Source: Paenibacillus luteus (GTDB taxonomy: Bacteria > Bacillota > Bacilli > Paenibacillales > Paenibacillaceae). Taken from it: DNA of 64,000 nt. Position 1 is the stretch's first letter. The number at the start of each line of letters is the position of its first letter. Below the pieces are notes generated by a model. That model saw nothing but the letters and a program-made list of their open reading frames with translations. It was not told where the DNA came from and searched no databases. The DNA is taken from the NCBI RefSeq assembly GCF_006542765.1, contig NZ_SKCD01000011.1, positions 434,001 to 498,000 on the forward strand, given 5' to 3'. Shown piece after piece: positions 15,674-23,297 of the stretch. A program made the translations under genes and the position numbers.

Positions 15674-16725
15674 CGTCCCGCACCTCCGCGAGTGCTTGTT
15701 CCAGCCGTCGTTGCTGTGGTTGACATCAAACCTTGCAGAAGATCTGGCGTAATGTTCAACTGGCCAATCTTCTCCGCTTTGTCAGCAATATCCTGGAAAG
15801 CTATAGCAATGAGTTTGTTCGGTTCCATTCCCATATTAGCCATTGCCTGAAGAACATGCGGCTCAATGCCGCTCATCGATCCCATAAGCGCTCCCAGCTC
15901 ATACGCTTTCGCATCAGCCTCGGCATTCTTGTTCGCGATAGCCAGCTCTATTAAGGATTTCTTCTTCTCTTCCAGATCCGTATCAAAGAGAAGCTGCTCC
16001 TCCTTCATTTCATTTTGCTTCTGCTTCACTAAGCGCTCCGCGTCTAGCTGGGTTTCCCGAATTTGCTTTTTCTTCGTCTCGACCGCAATCTCCGTGCTCA
16101 ACTCGTTTTCCTTAACCCGTCTTTCCTGCTCGATCGAGGCATTCCGGCGCTCATATAACGCTTTATCCGCTTCGCGCAAAATCTCCTCTCGCGCCTTCGC
16201 TTCAAGCGCACGCATCGTTTCTTTGTTCGGCAGAATAGCCAGCACGGACAGGCTCATGATCTCAATGCCAAGCTTCGCAATATCCTCGCTGCCCTTGACC
16301 TCACGCGTTGTGACTTCGACCAATTGTTCGCTGGATTTGATCGCATCCTGCAAGGGCATCTTCTCCAGCTGTTTCTTAATCATGACCTTAACAATGTTGA
16401 TGACTCGCTGGGCAAGCTTGCTTGGATCATCCGACAAATAAGCCCTTTTTCTCAGATTGTACGTATAATTCAAAATTTCTGTCGTCTTCTTGTAATCGAC
16501 GATGCGATAGGTTAGCTGTCCCTGAACTGTGACCGTCTGATAATCATGAGTGATTTCTTCAAACATAAACGGTACGTCTATGGAGGATACCGGCACGACA
16601 ACGACCGAGGTCGTCGGCTCATAGTAGTAGAAGGAAAGTCCAATCCCCTCTTCGACGACTTTTCCGTTTTTAATTTTAAGGACATAATCACTAGGCTGAA
16701 ACTTTACAAATTTTAATCCAAACAT
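15670..16725 (-). CDS. SPFH/band 7 domain protein
   Basis: A 351-residue protein. Residues 1-190 form an SPFH (stomatin/prohibitin/flotillin) domain with VQGQLTYRIVDYKKT and IAKLGIEIMSLSVLAILPNKE. Residues 190-290 form a long charged coiled coil (many Glu/Lys/Arg), and the C-terminus (about 300-351) has a Met-rich then Thr/Gly-rich tail. No N-terminal transmembrane helix is evident, so membrane association would be peripheral or by oligomerisation. The ATG at 16725, with GAGG upstream, starts the family's normal N-terminus (MFGLKFVKF); the open frame extends further but without support. It is first in an operon with the NAD-kinase-like gene, and four operator-like repeats precede it. Confidence 0.85.
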   Translation of the reverse strand: MFGLKFVKFQPSDYVLKIKNGKVVEEGIGLSFYYYEPTTSVVVVPVSSIDVPFMFEEITHDYQTVTVQGQLTYRIVDYKKTTEILNYTYNLRKRAYLSDDPSKLAQRVINIVKVMIKKQLEKMPLQDAIKSSEQLVEVTTREVKGSEDIAKLGIEIMSLSVLAILPNKETMRALEAKAREEILREADKALYERRNASIEQERRVKENELSTEIAVETKKKQIRETQLDAERLVKQKQNEMKEEQLLFDTDLEEKKKSLIELAIANKNAEADAKAYELGALMGSMSGIEPHVLQAMANMGMEPNKLIAIAFQDIADKAEKIGQLNITPDLLQGLMSTTATTAGTSTRGGAGR

Positions 16726-16778
16726 GGCAAAAACCTCGCTTTCATTCAGATGATGGGTCGGAATTTTTATTAGTCGTT

Positions 16779-16836
16779 TTGATATTATCAATACGATAAC
16801 ATCAAAATTCGATAATATCAACATGAGATTATCGAA
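16779..16836. promoter_or_regulatory. Four-copy operator-like motif upstream of the SPFH gene
   Basis: Four matches to a TTCGATAATATCAA-like motif lie at 16779-16791, 16792-16805, 16808-16821 and 16824-16836, the last in opposite orientation. Centres are 13-16 bases apart, about 1.5 helical turns. The motif is nearly palindromic (TTGATATTATCAA). This suggests cooperative binding of a regulator to the promoter of the SPFH/NAD-kinase-like operon; the regulator is not known. Confidence 0.5.
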
Positions 16837-17025
16837 TCGGTTCAATTGGTGCACACTTACAAATGATCCTGACTCAAACTTAGATCATCTACGGCTAAAG
16901 CCCCGCTACTAAATATCCATAAAATATCAATTCATTCGTTTACAAAAGGACTAATTTATTATAAAATTCTTTATAACGAACAATTTGTTCGCAATTCATG
17001 CCGTGTCGGGGGAGGTGTTAGTGTC

Positions 17026-17376
17026 ATGTCCATGCTCAAGAAAATGATCTGTCTAACCTTATTAATCAGCGTATGTATTGTCCCGGCTACCGCATTTGCA
17101 GCTTCCAACTCTGAATCTTCAAGCAATAAGAAAAGTCTGATTTCCAGCATTTTATCTATTTTTAGCAATACTAAGAGCAACAACAATAACAATAACAACA
17201 ACAACAACAACAATCATTCCAATTCTTCGAACGCTCCAAAGCCAGACAAGGATTGGAACTCCAAGAGCTGGTTTGACTGGTTTGATCATAATGATAACTG
17301 GTGGGACGAGATCTGTTGGTGGGACAAGAACAAAGACGATTCTTACAAGCTTTGGGAACGTTATTATTGTTATTAA
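17026..17376 (+). CDS. Secreted small protein with poly-Asn run and Trp-rich C-terminus
   Basis: A 116-residue protein with a clear Sec signal peptide: MSMLKKMICLTLLISVCIV, then PATAFAA with cleavage expected after an Ala near residue 25. The mature part has a Ser-rich start, 12 consecutive Asn (codons at 17179-17214), and a C-terminal 45 residues rich in Trp, Asp and Lys (WFDWFDHNDNWWDE, then three Cys overall). No domain was recognised. GGGGGAGG lies about eight bases before the ATG at 17026; a second ATG follows at 17032. It is a solitary gene with its own terminator, and an extracellular or wall-facing role is expected. Confidence 0.78.
   Translation: MSMLKKMICLTLLISVCIVPATAFAASNSESSSNKKSLISSILSIFSNTKSNNNNNNNNNNNNHSNSSNAPKPDKDWNSKSWFDWFDHNDNWWDEICWWDKNKDDSYKLWERYYCY
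17179..17214 (+). repeat. AAC/AAT trinucleotide repeat (poly-Asn)
   Basis: Twelve consecutive Asn codons, mostly AAC, inside the secreted protein gene at 17026. Such runs change length by slippage in units of three bases, so the Asn tract may vary between strains without a frameshift. Confidence 0.9.
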
Positions 17377-17389
17377 TTGAACAAACGCT

Positions 17390-17422
17390 AAAAAACCGTT
17401 GACGATCGTCAGCGGTTTTTTC
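17390..17422. terminator. Terminator after the poly-Asn secreted protein
   Basis: An inverted repeat from about 17390 to 17421 has A-rich and T-rich arms, with a GAC-GATC-GTC apex. It stops transcription of the upstream gene and could also serve the convergent gene at 17500. Confidence 0.82.
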
Positions 17423-17499
17423 GTTTCTAAATGTAATTCAAATGAATATAGCTATAGTTAAGAGAATCTATTCGATTCGACACTTATTCGTTCACTCGG

Positions 17500-17847
17500 C
17501 TACTTATTTATCCCAGCCTCTGCTTTGCTGAAGGTACCCTCTTTGATTTTATGAACATTGTACATGTTAACGGAAGAATCAATGATATAAGTAGGGCCTT
17601 CCTCATTTCTTCTGTTCTGGTGTCCTGCGATATGAACGGGATTCTTCTCCCAATTTTTCCAGGCTTCTTCGGATTCCCAGCGTATCATAATCACGATTTC
17701 CTCCGAATCCTTTGCTTTTCGGTTCACCATGACATGAATATCAATTAAGCCTTCCATTCCGTCAATATGGCCCTCTTTGCTAAAATTATCAACAACCGTC
17801 TGAGAGTTTCCCGTTTCTACTACAATGGTTCTCATTTGAATAAACAC
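17500..17847 (-). CDS. Antibiotic biosynthesis monooxygenase-type protein (HmoB/IsdG-like)
   Basis: A 115-residue ferredoxin-like ABM-domain protein. Key parts are FIQMRTIVVETGNSQTVVDNFSKEG (N-terminal strand and helix), then MVNRKAKDSEEIVIMIRWESEEAWKNWEKNPVHI, split here only for naming; the W..W..H pattern fits heme-degrading monooxygenases of the HmoA/HmoB type. The His in NPVHIAGH could be the axial ligand. The GTG at 17847, seven bases after GGGAGG, gives the normal N-terminus; the longer frame to 17865 would use a start upstream of that ribosome site. Heme-iron release is the family role; exact substrate is not proven. Single gene. Confidence 0.8.
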   Translation of the reverse strand: MFIQMRTIVVETGNSQTVVDNFSKEGHIDGMEGLIDIHVMVNRKAKDSEEIVIMIRWESEEAWKNWEKNPVHIAGHQNRRNEEGPTYIIDSSVNMYNVHKIKEGTFSKAEAGINK

Positions 17848-17923
17848 TGCCACGCCTCCCGTCATCTCCCATAAAATTTAACGATAATCAATGTCAAATA
17901 GCTTTGCTCGCTCTCTCTTCTAA

Positions 17924-18415
17924 CTATTCGGTTCGGTAAGCCTTGCATTGCAGCCTTACCGCCAAAAGGCTAACCCAATCGTCGAATGAGCGCATCATGC
18001 GACCTGTCCGCTTCTCATTGCGCAGCCCCCTGTATTCTTTCAGCAGCGGCACCAGCCACCGGCTTAGCGGAGTGGCAGCATTCGCTACGGAGTAACGCAC
18101 CTCACAGCCTTTGGCATGCGGCTTTAGTTCATAATCATTGCGATACCACCAGCCGCCAAATACGGAGAAATGCCCGTTTGCAGCATCGATATCCAGATAA
18201 GCGATACGGATTTCTACGCCTTCCTCACCTGTATATACCGTAAAAAGCTGAGGCCCCCCTTTAACCCGCAATATTTCGTCCGCACCCTCAGCACCCATAA
18301 GGAGAAGCGGGATTTGACTCGCTTTAATCCGTCCGGTAGGCATTGCAGACATGTAACGGACAACCTCTTCATATGGCTTTTCGATAATCCCGCGATAACC
18401 TATTAATTCCTTCAC
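17924..18415 (-). CDS. Hypothetical protein, possible SRPBCC-like fold
   Basis: A 163-residue cytoplasmic protein. It begins VKELIGYRGIIEKPYEEV and contains GGPQLFTVYTGEEGVEI and HFSVFGGWWYRNDYELKP, an alternation of strands and a C-terminal long basic helix (KRTGRMMRSFDDWVSLLAV) typical of SRPBCC/START-like lipid-binding domains. The GTG at 18415 with GGAGGTG seven bases upstream is the start; the open frame extends to 18535 but that part looks non-coding. No partner gene in an operon is apparent. Function is not recognised beyond a possible small-ligand binding role. Confidence 0.7.
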   Translation of the reverse strand: MKELIGYRGIIEKPYEEVVRYMSAMPTGRIKASQIPLLLMGAEGADEILRVKGGPQLFTVYTGEEGVEIRIAYLDIDAANGHFSVFGGWWYRNDYELKPHAKGCEVRYSVANAATPLSRWLVPLLKEYRGLRNEKRTGRMMRSFDDWVSLLAVRLQCKAYRTE

Positions 18416-18512
18416 TTGCGCACCTCCTACATACCTTCCTTCATTTTCACATATTCCCGCTGCCAAACACTCACGCCTTGGTTGGATTCTTCCTCCGCCT
18501 AAAGGCGGAGGA

Positions 18513-18547
18513 TAAAACAAAGCCGCCCAAGCCATAGCTTGTGCGGC
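18513..18547 (-). terminator. Terminator of the ABC sugar transporter operon
   Basis: On the minus strand, a ten-pair stem with one mismatch (18522-18532 with 18537-18547) precedes TTTGTTTT, just after the permease stop. A second perfect nine-bp stem follows downstream at 18491-18512 without a long T-run. Confidence 0.8.
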
Positions 18548-18561
18548 GGTCAGATACTTAT

Positions 18562-19554
18562 TTAGTGCTTGCGTTTGTAATAAGTAATAGCCAGTGCAAG
18601 TGCGAGGACAGAACCTTTCACTATATCCATTGCATAATACGGAACGGATAGCATGATCAACCCATTGGATAAAATCCCGATTAACACAGCGCCTGCAAAC
18701 GTGCCGAACGCATTCGGCTTACCCGCTCCAAGGACGGAATAACCGATAAAGGCAGCTGCAACGGCATCCATAAGGTATGGTCCACCGGCATTAACCTCAG
18801 CATTCATGACGCGGGCGCCCAGCACAATGCCCCCAATCGTTGCAAAGAGGGCAGAAATTAAATACGCAGTCAGTCGGTATCTGCTTACTGCTATGCCTGA
18901 GAGCTTAGCCGCTTCCTGGTTTCCGCCGATCATATACATATACCTGCCATGCTTTGTATAGGTAAGGAACAAATGAACAGCAGCAACGATGAGCAGCATG
19001 ATAATGATAATCCAAGGGACCTGTCCTAGCTTTCCAAAAATCTTAGGAATTTGACCGGTCGCAAATTCGCCGCTTGGCATCACCATATTTTGTGATATGG
19101 TAGCGCCTCTCGTATAAGTGAGCGCAACGCCTTGAAATACGAACATCGTAGCCAGCGTCATCAGCATGTCCTGGATTTTAAAATTAATGACTAAGAAAGC
19201 ATTAATGACCCCCACGACAAGGCAAAAGACGATCGTCACTGCGATTCCAAGGCCAAAGCTCTGTCCATGCCACACATACATCGAAATCACAATGGCATTG
19301 GCAAGAGAAGCAACGGAGCCTACGGAGAGATCAAAACCTCCTACCGCCAAGGATACCGTTAGTCCAATGGCAATGATCGTTACGATTGAGATAGAGCGTA
19401 AAATGTTAATAATATTAGCCGTACTCAAGAAGTTATCTGTCATCGCACCAAAGGCAGCTATTAGCAGCAATATGGTAATTAAGGTGCCGTATTTATATAA
19501 AAAATCTACGAGCTGAAACGTTTTTTTCTCCCGAACAGGTTCGGCAGCTTTCAT
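18562..19554 (-). CDS. Sugar ABC transporter permease (RbsC/AraH-type)
   Basis: A 330-residue membrane protein with about eight to ten hydrophobic segments and the family motif region AVGGFDLSVGSVASLANAIV near 70-90 and VLGARVMNAEVNAGGPYLMDAVAAAFIG-like sequence near 245-275. It is the channel subunit of a CUT2-type importer for pentoses or similar sugars. Its ATG overlaps the stop of the ATPase gene by four bases, and it is the last gene in the binding protein-ATPase-permease operon, followed by a terminator. The sugar cannot be fixed from sequence; L-arabinose is a candidate because araA lies nearby. Confidence 0.9.
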   Translation of the reverse strand: MKAAEPVREKKTFQLVDFLYKYGTLITILLLIAAFGAMTDNFLSTANIINILRSISIVTIIAIGLTVSLAVGGFDLSVGSVASLANAIVISMYVWHGQSFGLGIAVTIVFCLVVGVINAFLVINFKIQDMLMTLATMFVFQGVALTYTRGATISQNMVMPSGEFATGQIPKIFGKLGQVPWIIIIMLLIVAAVHLFLTYTKHGRYMYMIGGNQEAAKLSGIAVSRYRLTAYLISALFATIGGIVLGARVMNAEVNAGGPYLMDAVAAAFIGYSVLGAGKPNAFGTFAGAVLIGILSNGLIMLSVPYYAMDIVKGSVLALALAITYYKRKH

Positions 19555-21071
19555 GTCAACAAGCCTCCAGTACTGTATAGCAATATCTCTTCCTCATTCG
19601 TATTGCGTGTTTCCAGCTCTTTAATGACGTAACCATCGTACATGACATAAATGCGATCCGTAATGCCGATCATCTCCGACATTTCGCTGGAAGCGTACAG
19701 GATACACTTTCCGCGACTCGCAAGTTCAGATACAAGCTCATAGATGTCCCGCTTCGCTCCCACATCTACCCCTTTGGTCGGTTCGTCGAAAATATAAACA
19801 TCTGCGTCCGCAAGGAGCCATTTGCCAATAGCAACCTTCTGCTGGTTCCCGCCTGAGAGATTTTTCACCTTGGCATGCTCATTTGGTGTCTTGATGCCTA
19901 GGCTTCGAATCAGCTCCCCAGACGCATTCTTTTCTTTGGATTTGCTAAGCCACGGACCCAAGCTTGTGAAACGGGACAAAATAGCCGCTGTCAGATTAAC
20001 GCCTACCGATTCCTCTACAAAGACGCCTTCGCGTCTGCGCTCTTCCGGGACTAGCGCCAGCCCGTTTTTCACTGCCTGATACGGTGACTGTACTCTCAGC
20101 CGTCTGTTGTTCATGTAGAGCTCGCCGGAAGCATCCGGTGCAGCTCCGAACAATGCGCGGCAAAGCTCGGTCTTGCCTGCGCCTACCAAGCCGCCTATCC
20201 CCACGATTTCCCCTTTATGAATATGCAGATCGACCCCGTGAACTTTATCGTTGTCACGCATAGACTTGACCTCGAACCATTTTTCGCCAATGACTCGCTC
20301 CGTCCTCGGGAATTGCCCATCGAGCTTAGAGCCAAGCATATATTCGACGACTTTATGCTGATCAACGCTTGCTAGCTGCTCCCTTATGACAAGCTGGCCA
20401 TCTCTCATAATCGTAATATCGTCGCAGATCTCATATAATTCAGGCAGACGATGAGAGATGAAAATAATACCGACGCCTTCCGATTTTAGAAACCGGATTA
20501 ATCGAAATAACTGTTCGGTCTCGCTATGGCTAAGCGGAGCGGTCGGCTCATCTAATACGAGAAAGCGGCATTGCTTCGAAACCGAACGTGCGATAAGCAC
20601 CATCTGCTTTTCTGCGAGCGTCAGCTCCTGTACAAGCTTTCTGGTTGAAACCTTAACGTTCATGCGATCCAAAATGGCTTGCGCAGATTGATGCAGCTTT
20701 TTCCACTTAATGAGATGCTTGCCCTTCATATCGTGTACGGTCTGCTCAAGCATAATATTTTCGCCTACTGACAAATTAGGAATTAAGGCCGTGTCTACCT
20801 CTTGATACACGACTTGAATGCCATTGTCCTTTGCATCCTTCGGTGTCCTGATCCGCACATCCTTGCCATCTATAGAGATACTTCCCGAATAATGGTCGTA
20901 TGCGCCGGCTAGCACCTTCATGAGCGTTGATTTCCCAGCGCCATTGGCGCCAATCAAGGCATGGGCCCTGCCGGATTCCGTATGAAAGTCAACATCGGTT
21001 AACGCCTTGACGCCTGGAAAGGCAATGGATATCCGTTTCATATCCAGACGGCTTGCCTTCGAGTCTGCCAA
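19551..21071 (-). CDS. Sugar ABC transporter ATP-binding protein (RbsA/AraG-type)
   Basis: A 506-residue protein with two nucleotide-binding domains, as in CUT2 importers. The first Walker A is GANGAGKST and the first signature region reads LTLAEKQMVLIARS with LVLDEPTAPLS as Walker B; the second half has GLVGAGKTE, an LSGGNQQKVAIGKWL signature and FDEPTKGVDVG. The first site's signature is degenerate, as is common in this family. The TTG at 21071, eight bases after AGGAAGG, gives normal family length; the longer frame to 21230 overlaps the upstream gene and is unlikely. Overlap with the permease gene shows coupling. A strong hairpin lies between this gene and the binding-protein gene. Confidence 0.9.
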   Translation of the reverse strand: MADSKASRLDMKRISIAFPGVKALTDVDFHTESGRAHALIGANGAGKSTLMKVLAGAYDHYSGSISIDGKDVRIRTPKDAKDNGIQVVYQEVDTALIPNLSVGENIMLEQTVHDMKGKHLIKWKKLHQSAQAILDRMNVKVSTRKLVQELTLAEKQMVLIARSVSKQCRFLVLDEPTAPLSHSETEQLFRLIRFLKSEGVGIIFISHRLPELYEICDDITIMRDGQLVIREQLASVDQHKVVEYMLGSKLDGQFPRTERVIGEKWFEVKSMRDNDKVHGVDLHIHKGEIVGIGGLVGAGKTELCRALFGAAPDASGELYMNNRRLRVQSPYQAVKNGLALVPEERRREGVFVEESVGVNLTAAILSRFTSLGPWLSKSKEKNASGELIRSLGIKTPNEHAKVKNLSGGNQQKVAIGKWLLADADVYIFDEPTKGVDVGAKRDIYELVSELASRGKCILYASSEMSEMIGITDRIYVMYDGYVIKELETRNTNEEEILLYSTGGLLT

Positions 21072-21100
21072 CAGCCCCACCTTCCTCTCCAAACAGGATT

Positions 21101-21132
21101 TAGCGCCCTTGTCCGCTTGGACAAGGGCGCTA
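21101..21132 (-). other. Intra-operon hairpin between binding-protein and ATPase genes
   Basis: A perfect 14-bp inverted repeat with a four-base loop (21101-21114 with 21119-21132). Read leftward it is followed by AAATCC rather than a T-run, so it is not a strong terminator for the operon. A known role of such stems is to protect the upstream mRNA end, raising binding-protein levels over ATPase and permease. Read rightward it would have a T-tail. Confidence 0.7.
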
Positions 21133-21163
21133 TTTTTAAAACTGATTATACCATTTTTTCGGT

Positions 21164-22288
21164 TTATTTGCCGTAAATGGTTTTTAGGGATTTCATCCAA
21201 TCTTCCAAGAATGCACCAGTCGTTCCCCATCCAGGAATAATCGTAGCCAAGCTCACCATATTTACTGGATCTGCTGATTTGCTTAGTTCTGCTTGATCAA
21301 TAAGAGCAGCTTCCAAATTATAAGTAGCAGGCGTTTCTTCGCCAGCAATTTTTTTGGCAAGCAATCTTACGTTTACAGCGCCGATCATCTTCGGATCAAC
21401 AGCAGCCGTTGCTGCCCATGGGCTGTTTTCTTCCTGCATCACTTGCAAGTCCGCATTCGAAACGTCAATTCCGTAAATTTTGATTTCTGTGCGTCCTGCT
21501 TCGATAATTGCTCTTGCTGCACCAATTGCGAAAGCGTCCCATGTCGCAAAAATCGCGTCGATCTCACCTTTTGGATGCTTCGTCAGCATAGCAGCAACCG
21601 CATTTTGCGTATCAACCGAAGTGTTGTTATTGGCTACGCCAAAGCGCTCTACTTCTTTGATGCCTGGATATTTGGCCAACGTATCCTGATATACTTTGTT
21701 GCGGCGAATCATTGGCGGGAAACCATCTACCCACAAGTATACGATTTTTGCTTCTTCGCCTTTCTCCTTGACCAATTGATCCAACGAGAATTGTGCGAGC
21801 GCTTCGTCATCCTGCGATGTTAGCGTAACGCCAGGAATGGCAGACAATTCACCAACGGAGTCAAATGCGACTACCGGAATGCCCTTGTCCGTCAACTTTT
21901 GGACAGCTTCCACTGTAGCTGGATCATCACCGTGAGAAATAACGACACCGTCATAACCACCGTCGGTTGCTTGCGCAATCGCATCATGGAACTTAGCTGT
22001 ATCGCCATTAGCTGAGAAGGTATCCACTTTAAAGCCTAGTGATTCCCCTTCTTGCTTTGCTCCTGCCAAATATTGTGCTGTATGGTCATCTCCGCCGATT
22101 TTACGGATAACCATCAGCTTGATGTCCTTCTTCTCCGCAATGGCCGCAGGCAAATTTTCAATGCTTGCTTTGTCCGTACCTGCGGTAGCCCCTGTGTTTC
22201 CTTCGGTCTTTGCTTGCCCGCAGCCCGTTGCTATAATGACAATTGCCATTAGCAAGCCGAACACGCTGCGTAGTTTTTTGTTAGTCAT
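21164..22288 (-). CDS. Sugar ABC transporter substrate-binding lipoprotein
   Basis: A 374-residue lipoprotein of the periplasmic-binding protein type I fold. A signal peptide (LRSVFGLLMAIVIIATGCGQ) ends in a lipobox-like ATGC, so the mature protein would be lipid-anchored on the outer face of the membrane. The mature part has family features such as KLMVIRKIGGDDHTAQYLAGA (first strand/helix), VVISHGDDPATV and IPVVAFDSVG. ATG 22288 has GGGAG about ten bases upstream; the earlier in-frame ATG at 22312 lacks a ribosome site. It is the first gene of the importer operon. The sugar specificity is not determinable here. Confidence 0.9.
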   Translation of the reverse strand: MTNKKLRSVFGLLMAIVIIATGCGQAKTEGNTGATAGTDKASIENLPAAIAEKKDIKLMVIRKIGGDDHTAQYLAGAKQEGESLGFKVDTFSANGDTAKFHDAIAQATDGGYDGVVISHGDDPATVEAVQKLTDKGIPVVAFDSVGELSAIPGVTLTSQDDEALAQFSLDQLVKEKGEEAKIVYLWVDGFPPMIRRNKVYQDTLAKYPGIKEVERFGVANNNTSVDTQNAVAAMLTKHPKGEIDAIFATWDAFAIGAARAIIEAGRTEIKIYGIDVSNADLQVMQEENSPWAATAAVDPKMIGAVNVRLLAKKIAGEETPATYNLEAALIDQAELSKSADPVNMVSLATIIPGWGTTGAFLEDWMKSLKTIYGK

Positions 22289-22333
22289 GCTGTCTTCTCT
22301 CCCTGTATGCATCTACTATTTTTAATAATAGTA

Positions 22334-22362
22334 ATCCTATCGGATATTTAAATTGCCGTCAA
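22334..22362 (-). promoter_or_regulatory. Candidate sigma-A promoter of the sugar importer operon
   Basis: On the minus strand TTGACG (22357-22362) and TAGGAT (22334-22339) are separated by 17 bases. Just downstream lies an ACTATT...AATAGT inverted repeat that could be an operator or a leader hairpin. No cre match was noted. Confidence 0.5.
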
Positions 22363-22471
22363 TACATTTTTGTGATAATAGAGTTCTCTTTCGCTGGCTT
22401 TTACAAAGATGCCGACTTGTCTTCGAAAAAATGGTAAAATAAAAGCGAACAAACAGAAAGGCGGAGATTAC

Positions 22472-23227
22472 ATGATCCATCATTTCCTCATCGAGCCCCA
22501 AAATGATATTGCCTTCGAAAATGAGGCGGAACTCATAGAAAAATGCAAGGAATGGGGTTTGCTTTCCGAGAAAGCCTCCAAGTCAAAATCGTTCACTTAC
22601 AAACGAAGCGGCTTGAACCTAGCTTGCACCATTACGGGTTACGTAGATCGAATGACAGCAGTCATCACGTTTGAAGACGGACAGAAGCACTGCATTCATC
22701 CCTCATATTTAAAAGAGATGCAGGCTGCAAACTACGGGCTAAAAGTGTCAGCTGTCCCTGAAGAATCTCTCCAGGCTGATAACGCAGACATAGTGGAGTT
22801 AGATACATTACCGGAAGCCGTTTTGGAATCTGAGCCGAAGGTTGAAGAGGAACTCGTAGTCACCCCCAGCGAAGAACCAAAAGCTGCTCCAAAGAGCAAA
22901 GCCAAAAAGGAAAAAGCACCGAAGCTTGAACTGCCTGAAGAAAAAGTGACAATGATTGCGACCGTCAAAGAGTTTACGACCGTTCCAAACAATTTCTCTG
23001 ACACAGAAGATGAAGTTGTCATTTACGAAGCTGTTGCGATCATTGAACCTGAGTTAGACGTCGGTGATGCTTGGTCCAGCCACAGCGCTACGCTCAAGAA
23101 GTTTGAGCTTGAAATTGGCGATACGATTCATTTTGAAGGCAAGATAGTGGCCAAGAAGCTGTCTAAGCATCCAATCCCCTACAAAATTAACAATCCAGCC
23201 AAAATTCAAAAAGAAAAAGCCGAATAA
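22472..23227 (+). CDS. Hypothetical protein with acidic/Lys-rich linker
   Basis: A 251-residue soluble protein. Residues 1-90 form an N-terminal alpha/beta unit (MIHHFLIEPQNDIAFENEAE, then FEDGQKHCIHPSYLKEMQ). Residues 100-155 are a low-complexity linker rich in Glu, Pro, Ala and Lys. The last 90 residues (TMIATVKEFTTVPNNFSD to the end) look like a small beta-barrel with FELEIGDTIHFEGKIVAKK, possibly OB-like. ATG 22472 follows AAGGCGGAG by five bases; the upstream extension to 22409 lacks support. The gene stands between the sugar importer and araA, on the opposite strand, and ends in a perfect palindromic terminator. Family not recognised. Confidence 0.72.
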   Translation: MIHHFLIEPQNDIAFENEAELIEKCKEWGLLSEKASKSKSFTYKRSGLNLACTITGYVDRMTAVITFEDGQKHCIHPSYLKEMQAANYGLKVSAVPEESLQADNADIVELDTLPEAVLESEPKVEEELVVTPSEEPKAAPKSKAKKEKAPKLELPEEKVTMIATVKEFTTVPNNFSDTEDEVVIYEAVAIIEPELDVGDAWSSHSATLKKFELEIGDTIHFEGKIVAKKLSKHPIPYKINNPAKIQKEKAE

Positions 23228-23232
23228 CAGTC

Positions 23233-23268
23233 AGAAAGAGGAGCATGCGATCGCATGCTCCTCTTTCT
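23233..23268. terminator. Perfect 36-bp palindrome, terminator-like
   Basis: The whole of 23233-23268 is self-complementary with no spacer bases, GC-rich in the centre and A/T-rich at both ends. It separates the convergent gene at 22472 from araA and could stop transcription on both strands. Confidence 0.78.
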
Positions 23269-23297
23269 ATAGACACTATTAAAATTTGAAAAATCTA

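Noticed and set aside
15866..16441. Rightward 191-codon frame rich in Ser and Phe
   Set aside because: It is antisense to the SPFH coiled coil; Ser/Phe richness is the expected complement of Glu/Lys codons.
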